A stretch of 64,000 bases of DNA from JAKEFM01 sp035695825 (GTDB lineage Bacteria > Planctomycetota > UBA1135 > JAKEFM01), in the NCBI GenBank assembly GCA_035695825.1, contig DASRRH010000001.1:1-64000 (forward strand), read 5' to 3'. Below the pieces are notes generated by a model. It saw only the letters and a program-made list of their open reading frames with translations. It was not told the DNA's origin and ran no database searches. Position 1 is the stretch's first letter, and every line of letters begins with the position of its first letter. This document shows positions 41,597 through 50,903 of the stretch, in pieces. Both the position numbers and the translations under genes were made by a program.

Positions 41597-43069
41597 TCAG
41601 CGCCGGGCCTTCGCGACCCGCTCGACCTGCTCGAGGTAGCGCGCGATGTCGTCGCGCGGCCGGACCTCCTGCGCGCGGCGGAGCAGCGGCACGGCGTCGC
41701 CGTACCGGCCCATGCCGACCAGCACCTGCGCGTGGCGGACCTTGGCGTTCACCTCGAAGGCGTCGAGGCTCGCGGCGCGCTCGTAGTAGAACATCGCCCG
41801 GTCCGGTTCGTTCTGCCGGGAATAGTGCTGGCCGAGCAACATCAGCGCCTCGCCGTCGAGCGGGTCGAGCTTCACGATCTCCTCCAGCACGCGGGCGGTC
41901 TCGGCGCTGCCGGCGCCCTCCGCCATGCTGAGGCGCGCCTCGAGCTTGAGGAGTTTCCGGCGATCGCCTTCCTCCATCCGTTTCTCCCACACCTCGCGGA
42001 TGTGCAACGCGACCTGCCGGGCCTGCGTCATCGCGCCGCGCGCGGCCAGCATCTCGGCGGACCGCAGGGGCCGGGCGAGCGGCTGTCGAGCCTCGACGTC
42101 GATGGCCCGCCGGTAGGCGTGGGCGGCGAGGTCCATCAGGTTCTCGCTCACGTAGATGTCGCCGAGCGTGTGCAGGCTGTCCACGCTCGATCGGCCGAGC
42201 CGGTCGACCACCTCGAGGTTCTCGGCGGCGCGGAGGGGCTGTTTCATGCCGAGGTAGGTGTGGGCCTGCAACAGCCAGAAATCGGCCTTCTCCGGATAGC
42301 GCGCGAGGAGCGCGTCGAGCAGCGTGGCGGCGTCCTCGAATTTCTCCTGCTTGAAGACGGACCGGGTGAGGCCGAGCCGCCACTCGGTGTTCTCGGGCTG
42401 GAGCAACAGGGCGTTGCGGTAGGAGGCTTCGGCCGGTTGATAGTCCTGCTTGGCGGCGTACGCGAAACCGAGCAGGCCGTACGCGTAGGCGTCGCCCCCG
42501 CCGAGCTCGATCATCCGGGTGAAGGCGCGGATCGCGTCGTCGTACCGGGCGCTGCGGACGTGGATAAGCCCGAGGTTGCGCCAGGCGCGACGGAAGCTCG
42601 GGAACTTGGCGACGGCCGTCTGGTAGTTGTCGAGCGCCTCCCCCATCCTGTCCTGCTGGAACTGGATGCCGCCGAGGGTGAAATCGAGGATCGCGGAGCA
42701 CTCCGGCTTCCTCCGGGCCTTCAGCGTGGCCTCGGCGCCGGGCAGGTTGTCGACCATGAGGGGCCGGATCTCCTCGAGGATCGCGACCTCCTCCGGAGGG
42801 ACGCGGGGCTCGATCTCGGCGTTGATCCCGTAGCCGGCGACGAACTGCCTCTTGAAAATCGGATCGTTCCAGATCGTCTCGACGCCGGGGTCCGCGGGCG
42901 CGGGGGCGCCGTCCGCGAGCGAAGGGTTCGGGGGCGCGGGGTTCGGGGGGGGCGGTTCGGCTCGGCGCGCAATCTGCGGCCGCTGGGGCGGGACGCGATC
43001 GGATCGCATCGCGCAGGCGGCGAGCAGCGCCGCCGCGACCGCGCTGGGGAGATACCGGGTGCGTTTCAA
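41597..43069 (-). CDS. TPR lipoprotein, last gene of the TonB operon
   Basis: 490 residues. Lipobox in AVAAALLAAC. After a Pro-rich linker, residues 120-480 are tetratricopeptide repeats (GEALDNYQTAVAKFPSFRRA, DDAIRAFTRMIELGGGDAYA, PAEASYRNALLLQPENTEW and similar). TPR proteins at the end of TonB2-type loci are known in gammaproteobacteria, where they aid energy transfer or complex assembly. It follows tonB by 18 bp. Confidence 0.85.
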   Translation of the reverse strand: MKRTRYLPSAVAAALLAACAMRSDRVPPQRPQIARRAEPPPPNPAPPNPSLADGAPAPADPGVETIWNDPIFKRQFVAGYGINAEIEPRVPPEEVAILEEIRPLMVDNLPGAEATLKARRKPECSAILDFTLGGIQFQQDRMGEALDNYQTAVAKFPSFRRAWRNLGLIHVRSARYDDAIRAFTRMIELGGGDAYAYGLLGFAYAAKQDYQPAEASYRNALLLQPENTEWRLGLTRSVFKQEKFEDAATLLDALLARYPEKADFWLLQAHTYLGMKQPLRAAENLEVVDRLGRSSVDSLHTLGDIYVSENLMDLAAHAYRRAIDVEARQPLARPLRSAEMLAARGAMTQARQVALHIREVWEKRMEEGDRRKLLKLEARLSMAEGAGSAETARVLEEIVKLDPLDGEALMLLGQHYSRQNEPDRAMFYYERAASLDAFEVNAKVRHAQVLVGMGRYGDAVPLLRRAQEVRPRDDIARYLEQVERVAKARR

Positions 43070-43087
43070 AGTATCCCTCCGCCGACG

Positions 43088-43798
43088 TCAACTGGGCTGG
43101 AAACGAATCGGCACGCGCATCCTGCAGCTCACGCGGTGGCCCGCCTTGAGGGCGGGCTCGAACTTCCATTGCCGGACGGCGTCCAATGCCGGCCTCTCGA
43201 ACGCGGGGTGGGTGGACTTGTCGACGCGCGGGTCGGCGACCTTGCCGCAAGAGTCCACGACGAAGAGGACGGTGACGAGGCCCTCGAGCTTCTTGCCGCG
43301 CATCTCGGACGGGTAGGGGGGGGCGGCTTGGAAGATGGGCTGCGGCTTCTGGTCGATCTCCGCGAGGCTGAACGCGCCTTCGAACCTCTCGTCCGGCGCG
43401 CCGGCCTTGCCCATGCCGCCGATGCGGCCGCCGGACGCGAAGGTGAGCGCGTCGGCGAAGCCGCCGCCGGCTTGTCCGCTGAGCGCCTGCTCGATCGCGC
43501 CGAGGCTGGCGGCCTCGAGGGCGGGAGCGTCGACGGCGGGGGAACGCTCGAGGCTGCGCAGGATCTCGGCGGCGTCCGGGGCTTGTTCGGTCTCGGTCTC
43601 CATCTCGGCCTTCTCCTCGGCGGCCGGCTCCTCCCGCTTCTCCTTCTCCGTCGCCGCATCGTCCTCGCGCAACAACTCCACCTGCTGGAGGGTGCCCTTG
43701 TCCTCGGGGTCCCGGTGGAAGAGGAGCCCGCCGAAGAGGATCACGCCGAGGTGCATGCCCACGGCGCAGAGGATGCCCAGGAACCTGCCCATCGTCAC
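43088..43798 (-). CDS. tonB: TonB-family energy transducer
   Basis: 236 residues. One N-terminal transmembrane anchor (FLGILCAVGMHLGVILFGGL) with the conserved His, an acidic Glu/Ala-rich periplasmic linker, and a TonB C-terminal domain (YPSEMRGKKLEGLVTVLFVV, RQWKFEPALKAG). It would carry proton-motive energy from ExbB/ExbD to the receptor encoded upstream. The GTG at 43798 overlaps the exbD stop (GTGA); an ATG two codons later is an equal alternative. Confidence 0.9.
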   Translation of the reverse strand: MTMGRFLGILCAVGMHLGVILFGGLLFHRDPEDKGTLQQVELLREDDAATEKEKREEPAAEEKAEMETETEQAPDAAEILRSLERSPAVDAPALEAASLGAIEQALSGQAGGGFADALTFASGGRIGGMGKAGAPDERFEGAFSLAEIDQKPQPIFQAAPPYPSEMRGKKLEGLVTVLFVVDSCGKVADPRVDKSTHPAFERPALDAVRQWKFEPALKAGHRVSCRMRVPIRFQPS

Positions 43799-44214
43799 CT
43801 CTTGTCGGTGTTGATGCCGACCTTGGCGATCCCCATCTTCCGGACCTCGTCGAGGACGCCGACCACGTGCTTGAAGTCGGCGCCGGCGTCGCTGTTGAGG
43901 ATGACCTTCGGGTCCCTGGCCGTGGACTTGAGCGTCTGGAGCTTGAGCGGCAGCTGCGCGAGCGTGATCTTCTCCTTGTTGTAGAAGAGGTCCCCCTTGT
44001 CGGTGACGCTGAGGGTGACCGCCTTCTCCATCTCCTGCGCATCGCCGAGGGAGGCGGCGCTGCCGGCGGTCGGCAGGGCGACCTGCACCCCCTGGTTCTT
44101 CGTCATCGAGAGGGAGACCATGATGAACGTCGCGAGCAGGAAGAAGATGATGTCGATGAGCGGGATGATCTCGATCCGGGCTCGCTTGCCGGGGCCGCCG
44201 GAGGGGGCGTGCAT
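43795..44214 (-). CDS. exbD: ExbD/TolR biopolymer transport protein
   Basis: 139 residues with one transmembrane segment (LIDIIFFLLATFIMVSLSM) containing the proton-carrying Asp, and a periplasmic domain ending VVGVLDEVRKMGIAKVGINT. It forms the proton channel with ExbB. ATG 44214 is chosen; a GTG two codons earlier overlaps the exbB stop as GTGA. It overlaps tonB. Confidence 0.92.
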   Translation of the reverse strand: MHAPSGGPGKRARIEIIPLIDIIFFLLATFIMVSLSMTKNQGVQVALPTAGSAASLGDAQEMEKAVTLSVTDKGDLFYNKEKITLAQLPLKLQTLKSTARDPKVILNSDAGADFKHVVGVLDEVRKMGIAKVGINTDKR

Positions 44215-44216
44215 GG

Positions 44217-45668
44217 TCACTCGCTCCCTGCGCCGACGGGTTGCCGGAGGGGGTCTAGTGCGGGGGCGAGCGCCCGCCCGTTGCTCGCCTGGGGATGCGC
44301 CAGAAGCTCCATCTGCGTGGCCGCGGACTCGATCTCGTGGCGGGCATCCTCCATGCGGGCATTCAGGAAGTTGAACGGGAGGAGGGCCGTGATCGCGATG
44401 CCGAGCCCGAAGGCCGTGGCGATCAGCGCCTCCGCGATGCCGCCGGTGATCGCGCCGGGCGCGCTCAGCTCGCCCCCGATCAGGGAGAAGGAGCCCATCA
44501 TGCCGGTGACCGTGCCGAGCAACCCGAGCAACGGCGCGAGCGTGATGACCGTGTCCAGGATCGGGATGCCGCGCCGGAAGCGTTTCAGTTCCTGCGCCTG
44601 CGCGTAGAGCAGGGCGCTCGAGAGCGATTTCTCCACGTGCCCCAACGCGTAGACCAGCGTGCGCACGACGTAGTCCCGCGAAGCCTTGCTGGCGCGGATC
44701 GCGCCCTCGGTGTCGCCCCTCTCGACCGCCTCGAACAATCTCTCGAGCGCCCTCGGATCGCGCTTGCGCCGCTCGTTGACCAGGAAGAGGATCCGCTCGA
44801 GGACCGTGCCCAGCGCGAGGATCGAGGCGAGAAGGAGCGGCCACATGATGGGGCCGCCCTTCCGGAAGATGTGGATCAGGTTGGTCTTCTGGATGAGGGC
44901 CTTGAGCGCGCCGCCGCGGGACGGGTCGAGCGGCAGGGTTCCCTCCCCGGTCTCGACCAGAGCTGCGAGGCCGGCCTGCATCGCGCCTTCGAGGGGCCGG
45001 AACAGGGGCTTGGTCGAGCCGGACTGCGGGACGACCAGGCCGGCCGCCCCGTTCTTGGCGCGGAACAGGGCCACGGGGCCGACGATGGCGAACTGACCGT
45101 CCGCGACCGAGCCGTCCGAATCCACGGCGACCCCGGGGAATCGCATCCCTCCGATGACGTCGAACAACCTCGCGAGGGAAACGGTGACGAACGCGATCTG
45201 CCGGGCGAGCTTCTCCGGGATGGAAAGGGCGGCGTTCTCGGTCGCCTGCTTGGCGGTCTCGATGGCGGGGCCGCAATGCTGGAGCTCGCTGACGTTGACC
45301 TTCGATTCGAACGTGCGCGCGTATTCGTCGAGAAGGTTGCCGACGTAGGCCAGCTCGTCCTGCCGGGCCTTCATCTCGGCCTTGAGGGTCGGGATCTCGA
45401 GGTTGCCGGCATCGAGCGACCGCGTGACCTGGTCGTGCTCGCGGCGGAGCTGGGAGACTCTCTCCTCGAGGGTCGAGAGTTCCTGCGCGAGGGGGAGCTT
45501 CTCGGTCGCGATCTCCTCGCGCAGCCGGGTGAGCTCCTCGATGCTCTTGGCCAGGTCCTGCTCGGCAGAGCGGGAGAGTTGGCCCATGGTGTCGCCGGCG
45601 GCCGGCGGCTGGGCGAAGCCGCCCACGGCGAGACGGAGGACGCAAAGGGTGCTCGTCAGTGCCTTCAT
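44217..45668 (-). CDS. exbB: ExbB/TolQ protein with an N-terminal periplasmic coiled-coil extension (TtpC-like)
   Basis: 483 residues, twice the length of plain ExbB. After a signal peptide come a coiled coil (about 30-130: SIEELTRLREEIATEKLPLA and following) and a globular stretch. The MotA/TolQ/ExbB core follows, with transmembrane segments near 280-300, 375-395 and 420-445 (LAPLLGLLGTVTGMM; IAEALIATAFGLGIAITALL). The layout resembles Vibrio TtpC, which works beside ExbB2 in the TonB2 system; here a single protein seems to do both jobs. The ATG overlaps the DUF3450 gene's stop (ATGA). Confidence 0.88.
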   Translation of the reverse strand: MKALTSTLCVLRLAVGGFAQPPAAGDTMGQLSRSAEQDLAKSIEELTRLREEIATEKLPLAQELSTLEERVSQLRREHDQVTRSLDAGNLEIPTLKAEMKARQDELAYVGNLLDEYARTFESKVNVSELQHCGPAIETAKQATENAALSIPEKLARQIAFVTVSLARLFDVIGGMRFPGVAVDSDGSVADGQFAIVGPVALFRAKNGAAGLVVPQSGSTKPLFRPLEGAMQAGLAALVETGEGTLPLDPSRGGALKALIQKTNLIHIFRKGGPIMWPLLLASILALGTVLERILFLVNERRKRDPRALERLFEAVERGDTEGAIRASKASRDYVVRTLVYALGHVEKSLSSALLYAQAQELKRFRRGIPILDTVITLAPLLGLLGTVTGMMGSFSLIGGELSAPGAITGGIAEALIATAFGLGIAITALLPFNFLNARMEDARHEIESAATQMELLAHPQASNGRALAPALDPLRQPVGAGSE

Positions 45669-46459
45669 CGTAGTTTCACCGGAAGCGGCACGAAGGCCGG
45701 GGAGTGCTTGCCCTGGAGGACCTCGAGGGCCGTCAGAACCTCGGGGGCGACGGCGGGAGACGGTTCCCATCTCCACCCCTCGGCGGTGGGGCGCCCGATG
45801 CCGGCGTCGCCGCGGGCGCTGACGTAGTAGGCCTGCGCGAGACCGACGTAGATGGCCTTGACCTCGGAGGGTCGGCCGTCGGCGAGGTCGTGGACCTCGT
45901 AGCTGACGGCGATCTCGTTGTTCGCCTTGTTGAGCTCGTTCAGGATGCCGAGGACGTTCTGGAACCGCTCGGCGACGGAGACGCGGAGGTTGGCCGGATC
46001 CTCGGGGATCCGTTGATAGAGGGGCTGGAGCTTCGCCTGGATCGGCTCCGGGAGCTGCTGGAACAGGCGCCGGACCTCCCCTTCCATGACGACGACGGCC
46101 GCGGTCAACTGCGCGCCGGCCGCCTTGAGCCGGTCGTTGTCGGCGAGGAGCTCGTTGCGCTTCTTGTCGGCCTCGGCGACGTTCGACTGGGCCTGCGCGA
46201 TCTTCTCCTCGAGCGTGGCGACCTCCCGCTTCACGAGCTCCACCCGGCCGAGGAGGATCTCCCTCCCCTGCTGCCAGTCCTTGCGTTCCTTGGAGATGAT
46301 CTGCTGGGTCTCGATCCACTTCCCCATCGTCAGACGGGTCTCCTCGAGCGTGGGAGGGGCGGGCGTCCCCTCGGGAGGGGCCTTCGCCGGATGCTGCGCC
46401 TGCACGGCGAGGGAGCCTGCGAGCAGGAGAACAAGGGCCGGTAGGCTTCGCGCTCTCAT
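45665..46459 (-). CDS. DUF3450-family periplasmic protein
   Basis: 264 residues. Signal peptide MRARSLPALVLLLAGSLAVQ, then a coiled coil (LLGRVELVKREVATLEEKIA through NVAEADKKRNELLADNDRLK) and a C-terminal part with RFQNVLGILNELNKANNEI and AYYVSARGDAGIGRP. This is the DUF3450 pattern, a family encoded beside TonB2-type ExbB/ExbD/TonB genes. It probably links the inner-membrane motor to other envelope parts. It overlaps exbB. Confidence 0.9.
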   Translation of the reverse strand: MRARSLPALVLLLAGSLAVQAQHPAKAPPEGTPAPPTLEETRLTMGKWIETQQIISKERKDWQQGREILLGRVELVKREVATLEEKIAQAQSNVAEADKKRNELLADNDRLKAAGAQLTAAVVVMEGEVRRLFQQLPEPIQAKLQPLYQRIPEDPANLRVSVAERFQNVLGILNELNKANNEIAVSYEVHDLADGRPSEVKAIYVGLAQAYYVSARGDAGIGRPTAEGWRWEPSPAVAPEVLTALEVLQGKHSPAFVPLPVKLR

Positions 46460-46521
46460 GGCTCTCCGCGTCCTGATTCCATGGTCGGGGGGTCCGGTTC
46501 GATTCCCATTGGTCGAGCGGC

Positions 46522-49476
46522 TCAGAAGCGGAACTCCGCGCTGAGGCTGATCGAGGTCTCGATGCCCCGCGTGAAGGAGCTCCTCGTCACGTCGTCCCCG
46601 ATGTGGTCGGAGCGGTAGACGGTCTCGATCCGGGGGTTCGTGAGGTTCTTCCCCTGCACCTGGAGCTTGAGGACCTTCCCGAGCTTCTGCGCCACGCTCA
46701 GGTTCAGGGTGGCGTACTCCCTCGCGAAGATGTTTGGGACGAAGTTGCCGTTCGACTGGCCGGCGCCCGCCACCAGGGTGTCCCCCTGGACGGTGTAGAA
46801 GAGCGCGGCCTGCGTTCCCGTGGCCGGAAGATCGTAGGTCAGGTAGAGGTTGTAGAGGCGCTCGGGGGCATTCGTCATCTCGCGCGTCCGCATCGGGGCC
46901 TGGATCCCCGGCAGCTTGAGACCGGCGACCTCGTCCTCGGGGAGCGTCACCTCCGAATCGATGAACGTCGCGTTGGCGCCGGCCGAGAGGCCCTCGAGCG
47001 GCGTCCAGAAACGCCCGATCGTCTGGCGCGCCTCGAGCTCCCAACCGGTCAGCTCCCCCTTGGGATAGTTGACGGGGGTCGTGTACGTGAAGGAGGAGAC
47101 CCGCTGCACGTACTCGATGGGGTTCCGGATGTCCTTCTTGAACCACGAGGCGGAGAGCAATCCGCCCTCGTAGGGAGCGACGTCGAGGCGGACGTCGTAG
47201 TTCTTGAGCTTGCTCATCCCGAGGTCGGGGTTCCCGATGAAGATGGGGCCGCCGAGGAACTCCTGCTGGAGGATCGGGGTGAGCTCCTTGAAGGTCTGGC
47301 GGGCGATCGTCTCGTTGTAGGCGGCGCGCAGGGTGACGGGCTTGAACGGTCGAAGCTCGAGCCCGATCGACGGGAGGACGTCGCGCTGCTCGAACGTGAC
47401 GTCGGCGTCGCCGGGGTTCAGGTGGACCGGCGCCGTGGCTCCCGGAGGAAACCAGGTCGCATCCGGTTCCGGATCGTTGACGATGCCGATCTCGGTCGAT
47501 TCGAACCGGGCGCCCGCGATGACCTTCAGGGGAGCGGCGAGGGGGAGGTCGATCATGCCGTACCACGCGGAGATCTTCTGGTTCCCCTTGTAGTCCACGT
47601 CGAAGAGCGAGGCGGTGATCGGGTGATCCTCGGACGGGAAGTGCGCGCTCCAGAAGTCGCGGAAGTCGCCGGCGAAGGAGCTGTTGTCGTTGAAGTTGCT
47701 GAAGGTGTTCTGGTCGAAGGTGCGGTCGACCTTGTCGCGGAAGACCCCGAACTTGAGGTACCCCTCGTCCCCCGTCCACCCCTCGAAGGGGAGCTTCACG
47801 TTCGCGAAAACCTGGTCGCTCTCCTCCCCGATCTCCTTCCAGATCCGCTGGAGGTTTCCGAGGTTGAAGTTGGCGGAGGGCTTGAACGGGCGATGGGTCG
47901 CCGGGATGAGGATCGGGCCGACCTGCCGCTCCGGGAACCACAAGGAGCCGAATTGGCGCTTGTCGGGCTCGTCGAGGTCCGCCGAGCTCTGGGCGAGGGT
48001 CCAGTCCAGCTCGGGCGCGCGAAAGATCCCGAATCCGTCGATCGGCAGCTTGTGCCGCCCGTTCAACTGCAGCGTCTCCGTCGTCCGCTCGACGTAATCC
48101 AGCGTCTCGAGCCTCACGTAGGGAGCCGCGTCCGGCTGGTCGTGGCCGGGGGTCCTCGGATCGTCGGGATCGTAGCCGGGGAAGAAATGCCGTTTGCCCC
48201 GCGTGTCCTCCGCGAGCGTCGCGGTGTCCTCGGCGATCCGCGTCGACAGGTAGCCGAGGGCCAGCGAATGGTTCTCGGTCTGCACGCCGATCGCGCCCAG
48301 GGTGCCCCACTTCACCGATTGCTTCCCCTGCGTCACGTCGAACAGCGCCGTCTTGAAATCCCCTTGCGCGGGCGTCCCCTGGACGGTCTGCGGGACCATC
48401 CGAGCGCCGGGGGTCTCGACCCAGCGGGAGTCGTCGATCCCGTTGTCGAAGAACGAGCTTTCCCGTTCGTAGAACATGCCGACGAAGCCGCCGACGGTGA
48501 TCCCGTTGCCGAGGTCGCGCTTTCCCCCGACGGTCCCCGAGAACTTGGAATCGACCGGCGCGTCGCTCCGGGAAACGCCGACGGCGCCGTCCCAGTTGCC
48601 GCCGATGTTCTGGTTCTGCATGTCGCGGCCGCCGTCGTCCCGGCCCCAGAAGCTCACGCCGCCGCCGTCGTAGGTGAGGAAGTCGCTCCGGCCGGTCGCC
48701 TGCGAGTTGTGGCGGACGCCGCTCTTCAACTGGAGGATCGTCTCGTCCGGGATCCCCTTGAGGCGGAGGTTGACCGCCCCGCCGGAGGCATCCCCCTGCT
48801 GGTCGGGGGTGAAGGTCTTGCTCACCTGGATGCTCTCGATCACCGGCGCGGGGAACTGGTCGAGCTCGACGGCCCGCTTGTCCTCGTCGGCGGTGGGGAG
48901 GCGGACGCCGTTCATCTGGGAGCTGACGTAGCGATCGGGCAAGCCGCGGATCACCGCGTACTTGCCGTCCTGCACCGACGCGCCGGAGACGAGCCGCAGC
49001 GCGCTGGCCGCGTCGCTCGCCCCCGCCCGGCTCATCAAGTCCGCGCTGATCGAGTCGAGGAGGGCCGGGCTCTCGAGACGGAGCTGAAGCAGCGCGGCTT
49101 CGGTTCCGGCGGCGAGCGGGAGGATGTCCTGGACGACGAACTCCTCCATCTCCGTGAACTCGCCGGCGAGGTAGACGTCGACGTCCGTCAGTTGGCCCGA
49201 AGACACCTGGACGTCGGCTTTCACCTGCCGGACGTAGCCTTCCTTCGAGAAGACGAGCGTGTACTTGCCGGGCGGCACCTGGGGGAAGACGAAGTGGCCC
49301 TGATCCGTGGTGGCGACCTGCTGGCCCGTCTCGACCGCCCGGACCTGCGCGCCGGCCAGGGGCGCATCGAAGTCCTTGTCGTAGACGACGCCCCGGATCG
49401 AGCCCGGGGGCTGCTGCGCGTGCATCGGCGCGCCGAAGTGGAGCATGGCGCCCATGAGGATCATCGCGATCGCCAC
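46522..49476 (-). CDS. TonB-dependent outer-membrane receptor with an N-terminal carboxypeptidase-regulatory-like domain
   Basis: 984 residues. Signal peptide, then a CarboxypepD_reg-like domain (GSIRGVVYDKDFDAPLAGAQ), then a plug (about 115-235: ASALRLVSGASVQDGKYAVI, RGLPDRYVSSQMNGVRLPT) and a 22-strand-type barrel ending in FSLSAEFRF-like SISLSAEFRF with terminal Phe. A TonB box is not obvious; FTEMEEFVV after the first domain is a candidate. The ligand is unknown. Start: GTG 49476 lies one base after the upstream TAA; ATG 49464 is the alternative with a shorter signal. The start region lies in a 7-bp hairpin (49473-49489). Confidence 0.9.
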   Translation of the reverse strand: MAIAMILMGAMLHFGAPMHAQQPPGSIRGVVYDKDFDAPLAGAQVRAVETGQQVATTDQGHFVFPQVPPGKYTLVFSKEGYVRQVKADVQVSSGQLTDVDVYLAGEFTEMEEFVVQDILPLAAGTEAALLQLRLESPALLDSISADLMSRAGASDAASALRLVSGASVQDGKYAVIRGLPDRYVSSQMNGVRLPTADEDKRAVELDQFPAPVIESIQVSKTFTPDQQGDASGGAVNLRLKGIPDETILQLKSGVRHNSQATGRSDFLTYDGGGVSFWGRDDGGRDMQNQNIGGNWDGAVGVSRSDAPVDSKFSGTVGGKRDLGNGITVGGFVGMFYERESSFFDNGIDDSRWVETPGARMVPQTVQGTPAQGDFKTALFDVTQGKQSVKWGTLGAIGVQTENHSLALGYLSTRIAEDTATLAEDTRGKRHFFPGYDPDDPRTPGHDQPDAAPYVRLETLDYVERTTETLQLNGRHKLPIDGFGIFRAPELDWTLAQSSADLDEPDKRQFGSLWFPERQVGPILIPATHRPFKPSANFNLGNLQRIWKEIGEESDQVFANVKLPFEGWTGDEGYLKFGVFRDKVDRTFDQNTFSNFNDNSSFAGDFRDFWSAHFPSEDHPITASLFDVDYKGNQKISAWYGMIDLPLAAPLKVIAGARFESTEIGIVNDPEPDATWFPPGATAPVHLNPGDADVTFEQRDVLPSIGLELRPFKPVTLRAAYNETIARQTFKELTPILQQEFLGGPIFIGNPDLGMSKLKNYDVRLDVAPYEGGLLSASWFKKDIRNPIEYVQRVSSFTYTTPVNYPKGELTGWELEARQTIGRFWTPLEGLSAGANATFIDSEVTLPEDEVAGLKLPGIQAPMRTREMTNAPERLYNLYLTYDLPATGTQAALFYTVQGDTLVAGAGQSNGNFVPNIFAREYATLNLSVAQKLGKVLKLQVQGKNLTNPRIETVYRSDHIGDDVTRSSFTRGIETSISLSAEFRF

Positions 49477-49489
49477 CTTACCAAGGTGG
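49473..49489 (-). promoter_or_regulatory. Hairpin over the receptor start codon
   Basis: CCACCTT-GGT-AAGGTGG on the minus strand is a perfect 7-bp stem that contains the upstream gene's TAA stop and the receptor's GTG start. Ribosomes finishing the upstream gene would melt it, so it may couple translation of the two genes. This role is inferred from position. Confidence 0.45.
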
Positions 49490-50869
49490 GCCCAATCCGC
49501 CGTGATTCTGGCGCATGCGGGCCCAAAGATCGGCGTCGGGCTCGAACGCGTGGAGGGCCATGGAGAGGCAGGTGGCCGAGAGGTCCTCGGCGCGCGGTCT
49601 GGAATTGGGATTGACGACGCCTTCCTCGAGGGCCCTGGCGTAGACGCTCCGCGCGGCTGCGGTGTCCGCCATGGATAGATAGGTTTCGGCCAGGGGGCGG
49701 AGCGCGCCCGCGCGGTAGATGTCGACGATCCTGCCCCGCTCTGCATCGAACGTCGCGCGCGCCGCATCCGCTTGGCGTCGGCCCTCGTCCTTGTCGCCGC
49801 CCCGGGCACGGAGTCCGGCGAGTCGGGCCGCCAGCGGAATGCGGTCTTGCGGAAGCCACTTGAATCCTTCCGCCAGGCGTCCCGCTTCCTCCGTCAGCGC
49901 GAGCGCCTTGGCGGGATCCCGATGGTCCAGGGCGAAGGCGGCCAGCGCCGCGATCCGTTCGATGCGGATCGGGATCGGGAGTTTCGGACAGGAGGTCTTG
50001 ATCCTCTCCTCCATCTGCGAACGCCGGTCGGCGTCGTCGTAGAAGCGGTCGAAGAGCTGGGCGCAAGTCTCCAGGGCGTTCCGGGCGCGGTCGAAGCTCC
50101 CCGTCGCGAAGACGGCGTCGAGGGCCCGGACCTGCTCGTCGAAGGCGCCCGCGTCGATCCGGGTCGCCTTGACGGCTTCGACCTTTCCCGACTCGGAATC
50201 CACGACGCCCGCTTCGAACGCGTCGGCCTCTTGGGCCTCTCCGAGCAACACGTGCGTCTGAGCGATCCGTACGCGGATTCGATCCCTCCGCCAGGCCTGG
50301 GCGTTCTCGTCCTTGGCGTTGTCGTCTGCGATCCGACGGGCGAGATCTAGGTAATGCCGGACTTCGGTCCGGTCGCCCTGCCGTGCGCAGTAGAAGGCGA
50401 GATCGGCGTACCCGGCGCCTCGACGCCAGTCGTCGATCCTCTCGATATAGCGAAGGGCGCGCCGCGGCTGATGGAAGTCGAGGCAGGCCGCGACGACCTC
50501 CTCCTGCGCCCGCGAGCGGTTCTTGACATGCGGATCGAGCGGGAGCGCGGCGGCCGCGCCGAAGGCGAGCTCGAGCAGTTCCTTCTGGAAGGCGGCGATC
50601 GCCTCGTCCGAAACGGGGCCCGCGCCGGCGGCCGCGGTTTCCGCGCTGGAGTCGGCTCCGGAGGACGGGTTGCAGCCGGCGGAGAGCGGGAGGAGCGCGG
50701 CGGCGGCCGACCAGGAGAGGAGGGCCGACCGCAGGAGCGTCCGCGACTTCGATCTCCCCGTGGGGCGCGCGGCGTGGGTCGAGAGGAGGCCGGGCGTCGC
50801 CGGGACGCTCTGCAGGAGAGGGAGGCCGCCCCGGGGGGCGGCCTCGCTTCCGTTGTGGTCCTTGCTCAC
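49478..50869 (-). CDS. Helical-repeat lipoprotein in the TonB operon
   Basis: 463 residues. The lipobox LLPLSAGC lies unusually far in (about residue 66), after an Arg/Ser-rich N-terminal region, so the true start may be a later codon. The mature part is all-helical with TPR-like pairs (VVAACLDFHQPRRALRYIER, YADLAFYCARQGDRTEVRHY, ETYLSMADTAAARSVYARAL). It lies between the beta-helix gene and the receptor gene, one base before the latter, and probably assists uptake at the outer membrane. Confidence 0.75.
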   Translation of the reverse strand: MSKDHNGSEAAPRGGLPLLQSVPATPGLLSTHAARPTGRSKSRTLLRSALLSWSAAAALLPLSAGCNPSSGADSSAETAAAGAGPVSDEAIAAFQKELLELAFGAAAALPLDPHVKNRSRAQEEVVAACLDFHQPRRALRYIERIDDWRRGAGYADLAFYCARQGDRTEVRHYLDLARRIADDNAKDENAQAWRRDRIRVRIAQTHVLLGEAQEADAFEAGVVDSESGKVEAVKATRIDAGAFDEQVRALDAVFATGSFDRARNALETCAQLFDRFYDDADRRSQMEERIKTSCPKLPIPIRIERIAALAAFALDHRDPAKALALTEEAGRLAEGFKWLPQDRIPLAARLAGLRARGGDKDEGRRQADAARATFDAERGRIVDIYRAGALRPLAETYLSMADTAAARSVYARALEEGVVNPNSRPRAEDLSATCLSMALHAFEPDADLWARMRQNHGGLGPPW

Positions 50870-50903
50870 GGTCGTCCGACTTTTCGGGGACTCGGAACCC
50901 GGG

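Noticed and set aside
40202..43984. Plus-strand open frame of 1,260 codons
   Set aside because: It is out of frame over the esterase gene and antisense to the TPR and TonB genes, both with clear domains.
46603..49614. Plus-strand open frame of 1,003 codons
   Set aside because: It is antisense to the TonB receptor, which has signal peptide, plug and barrel.
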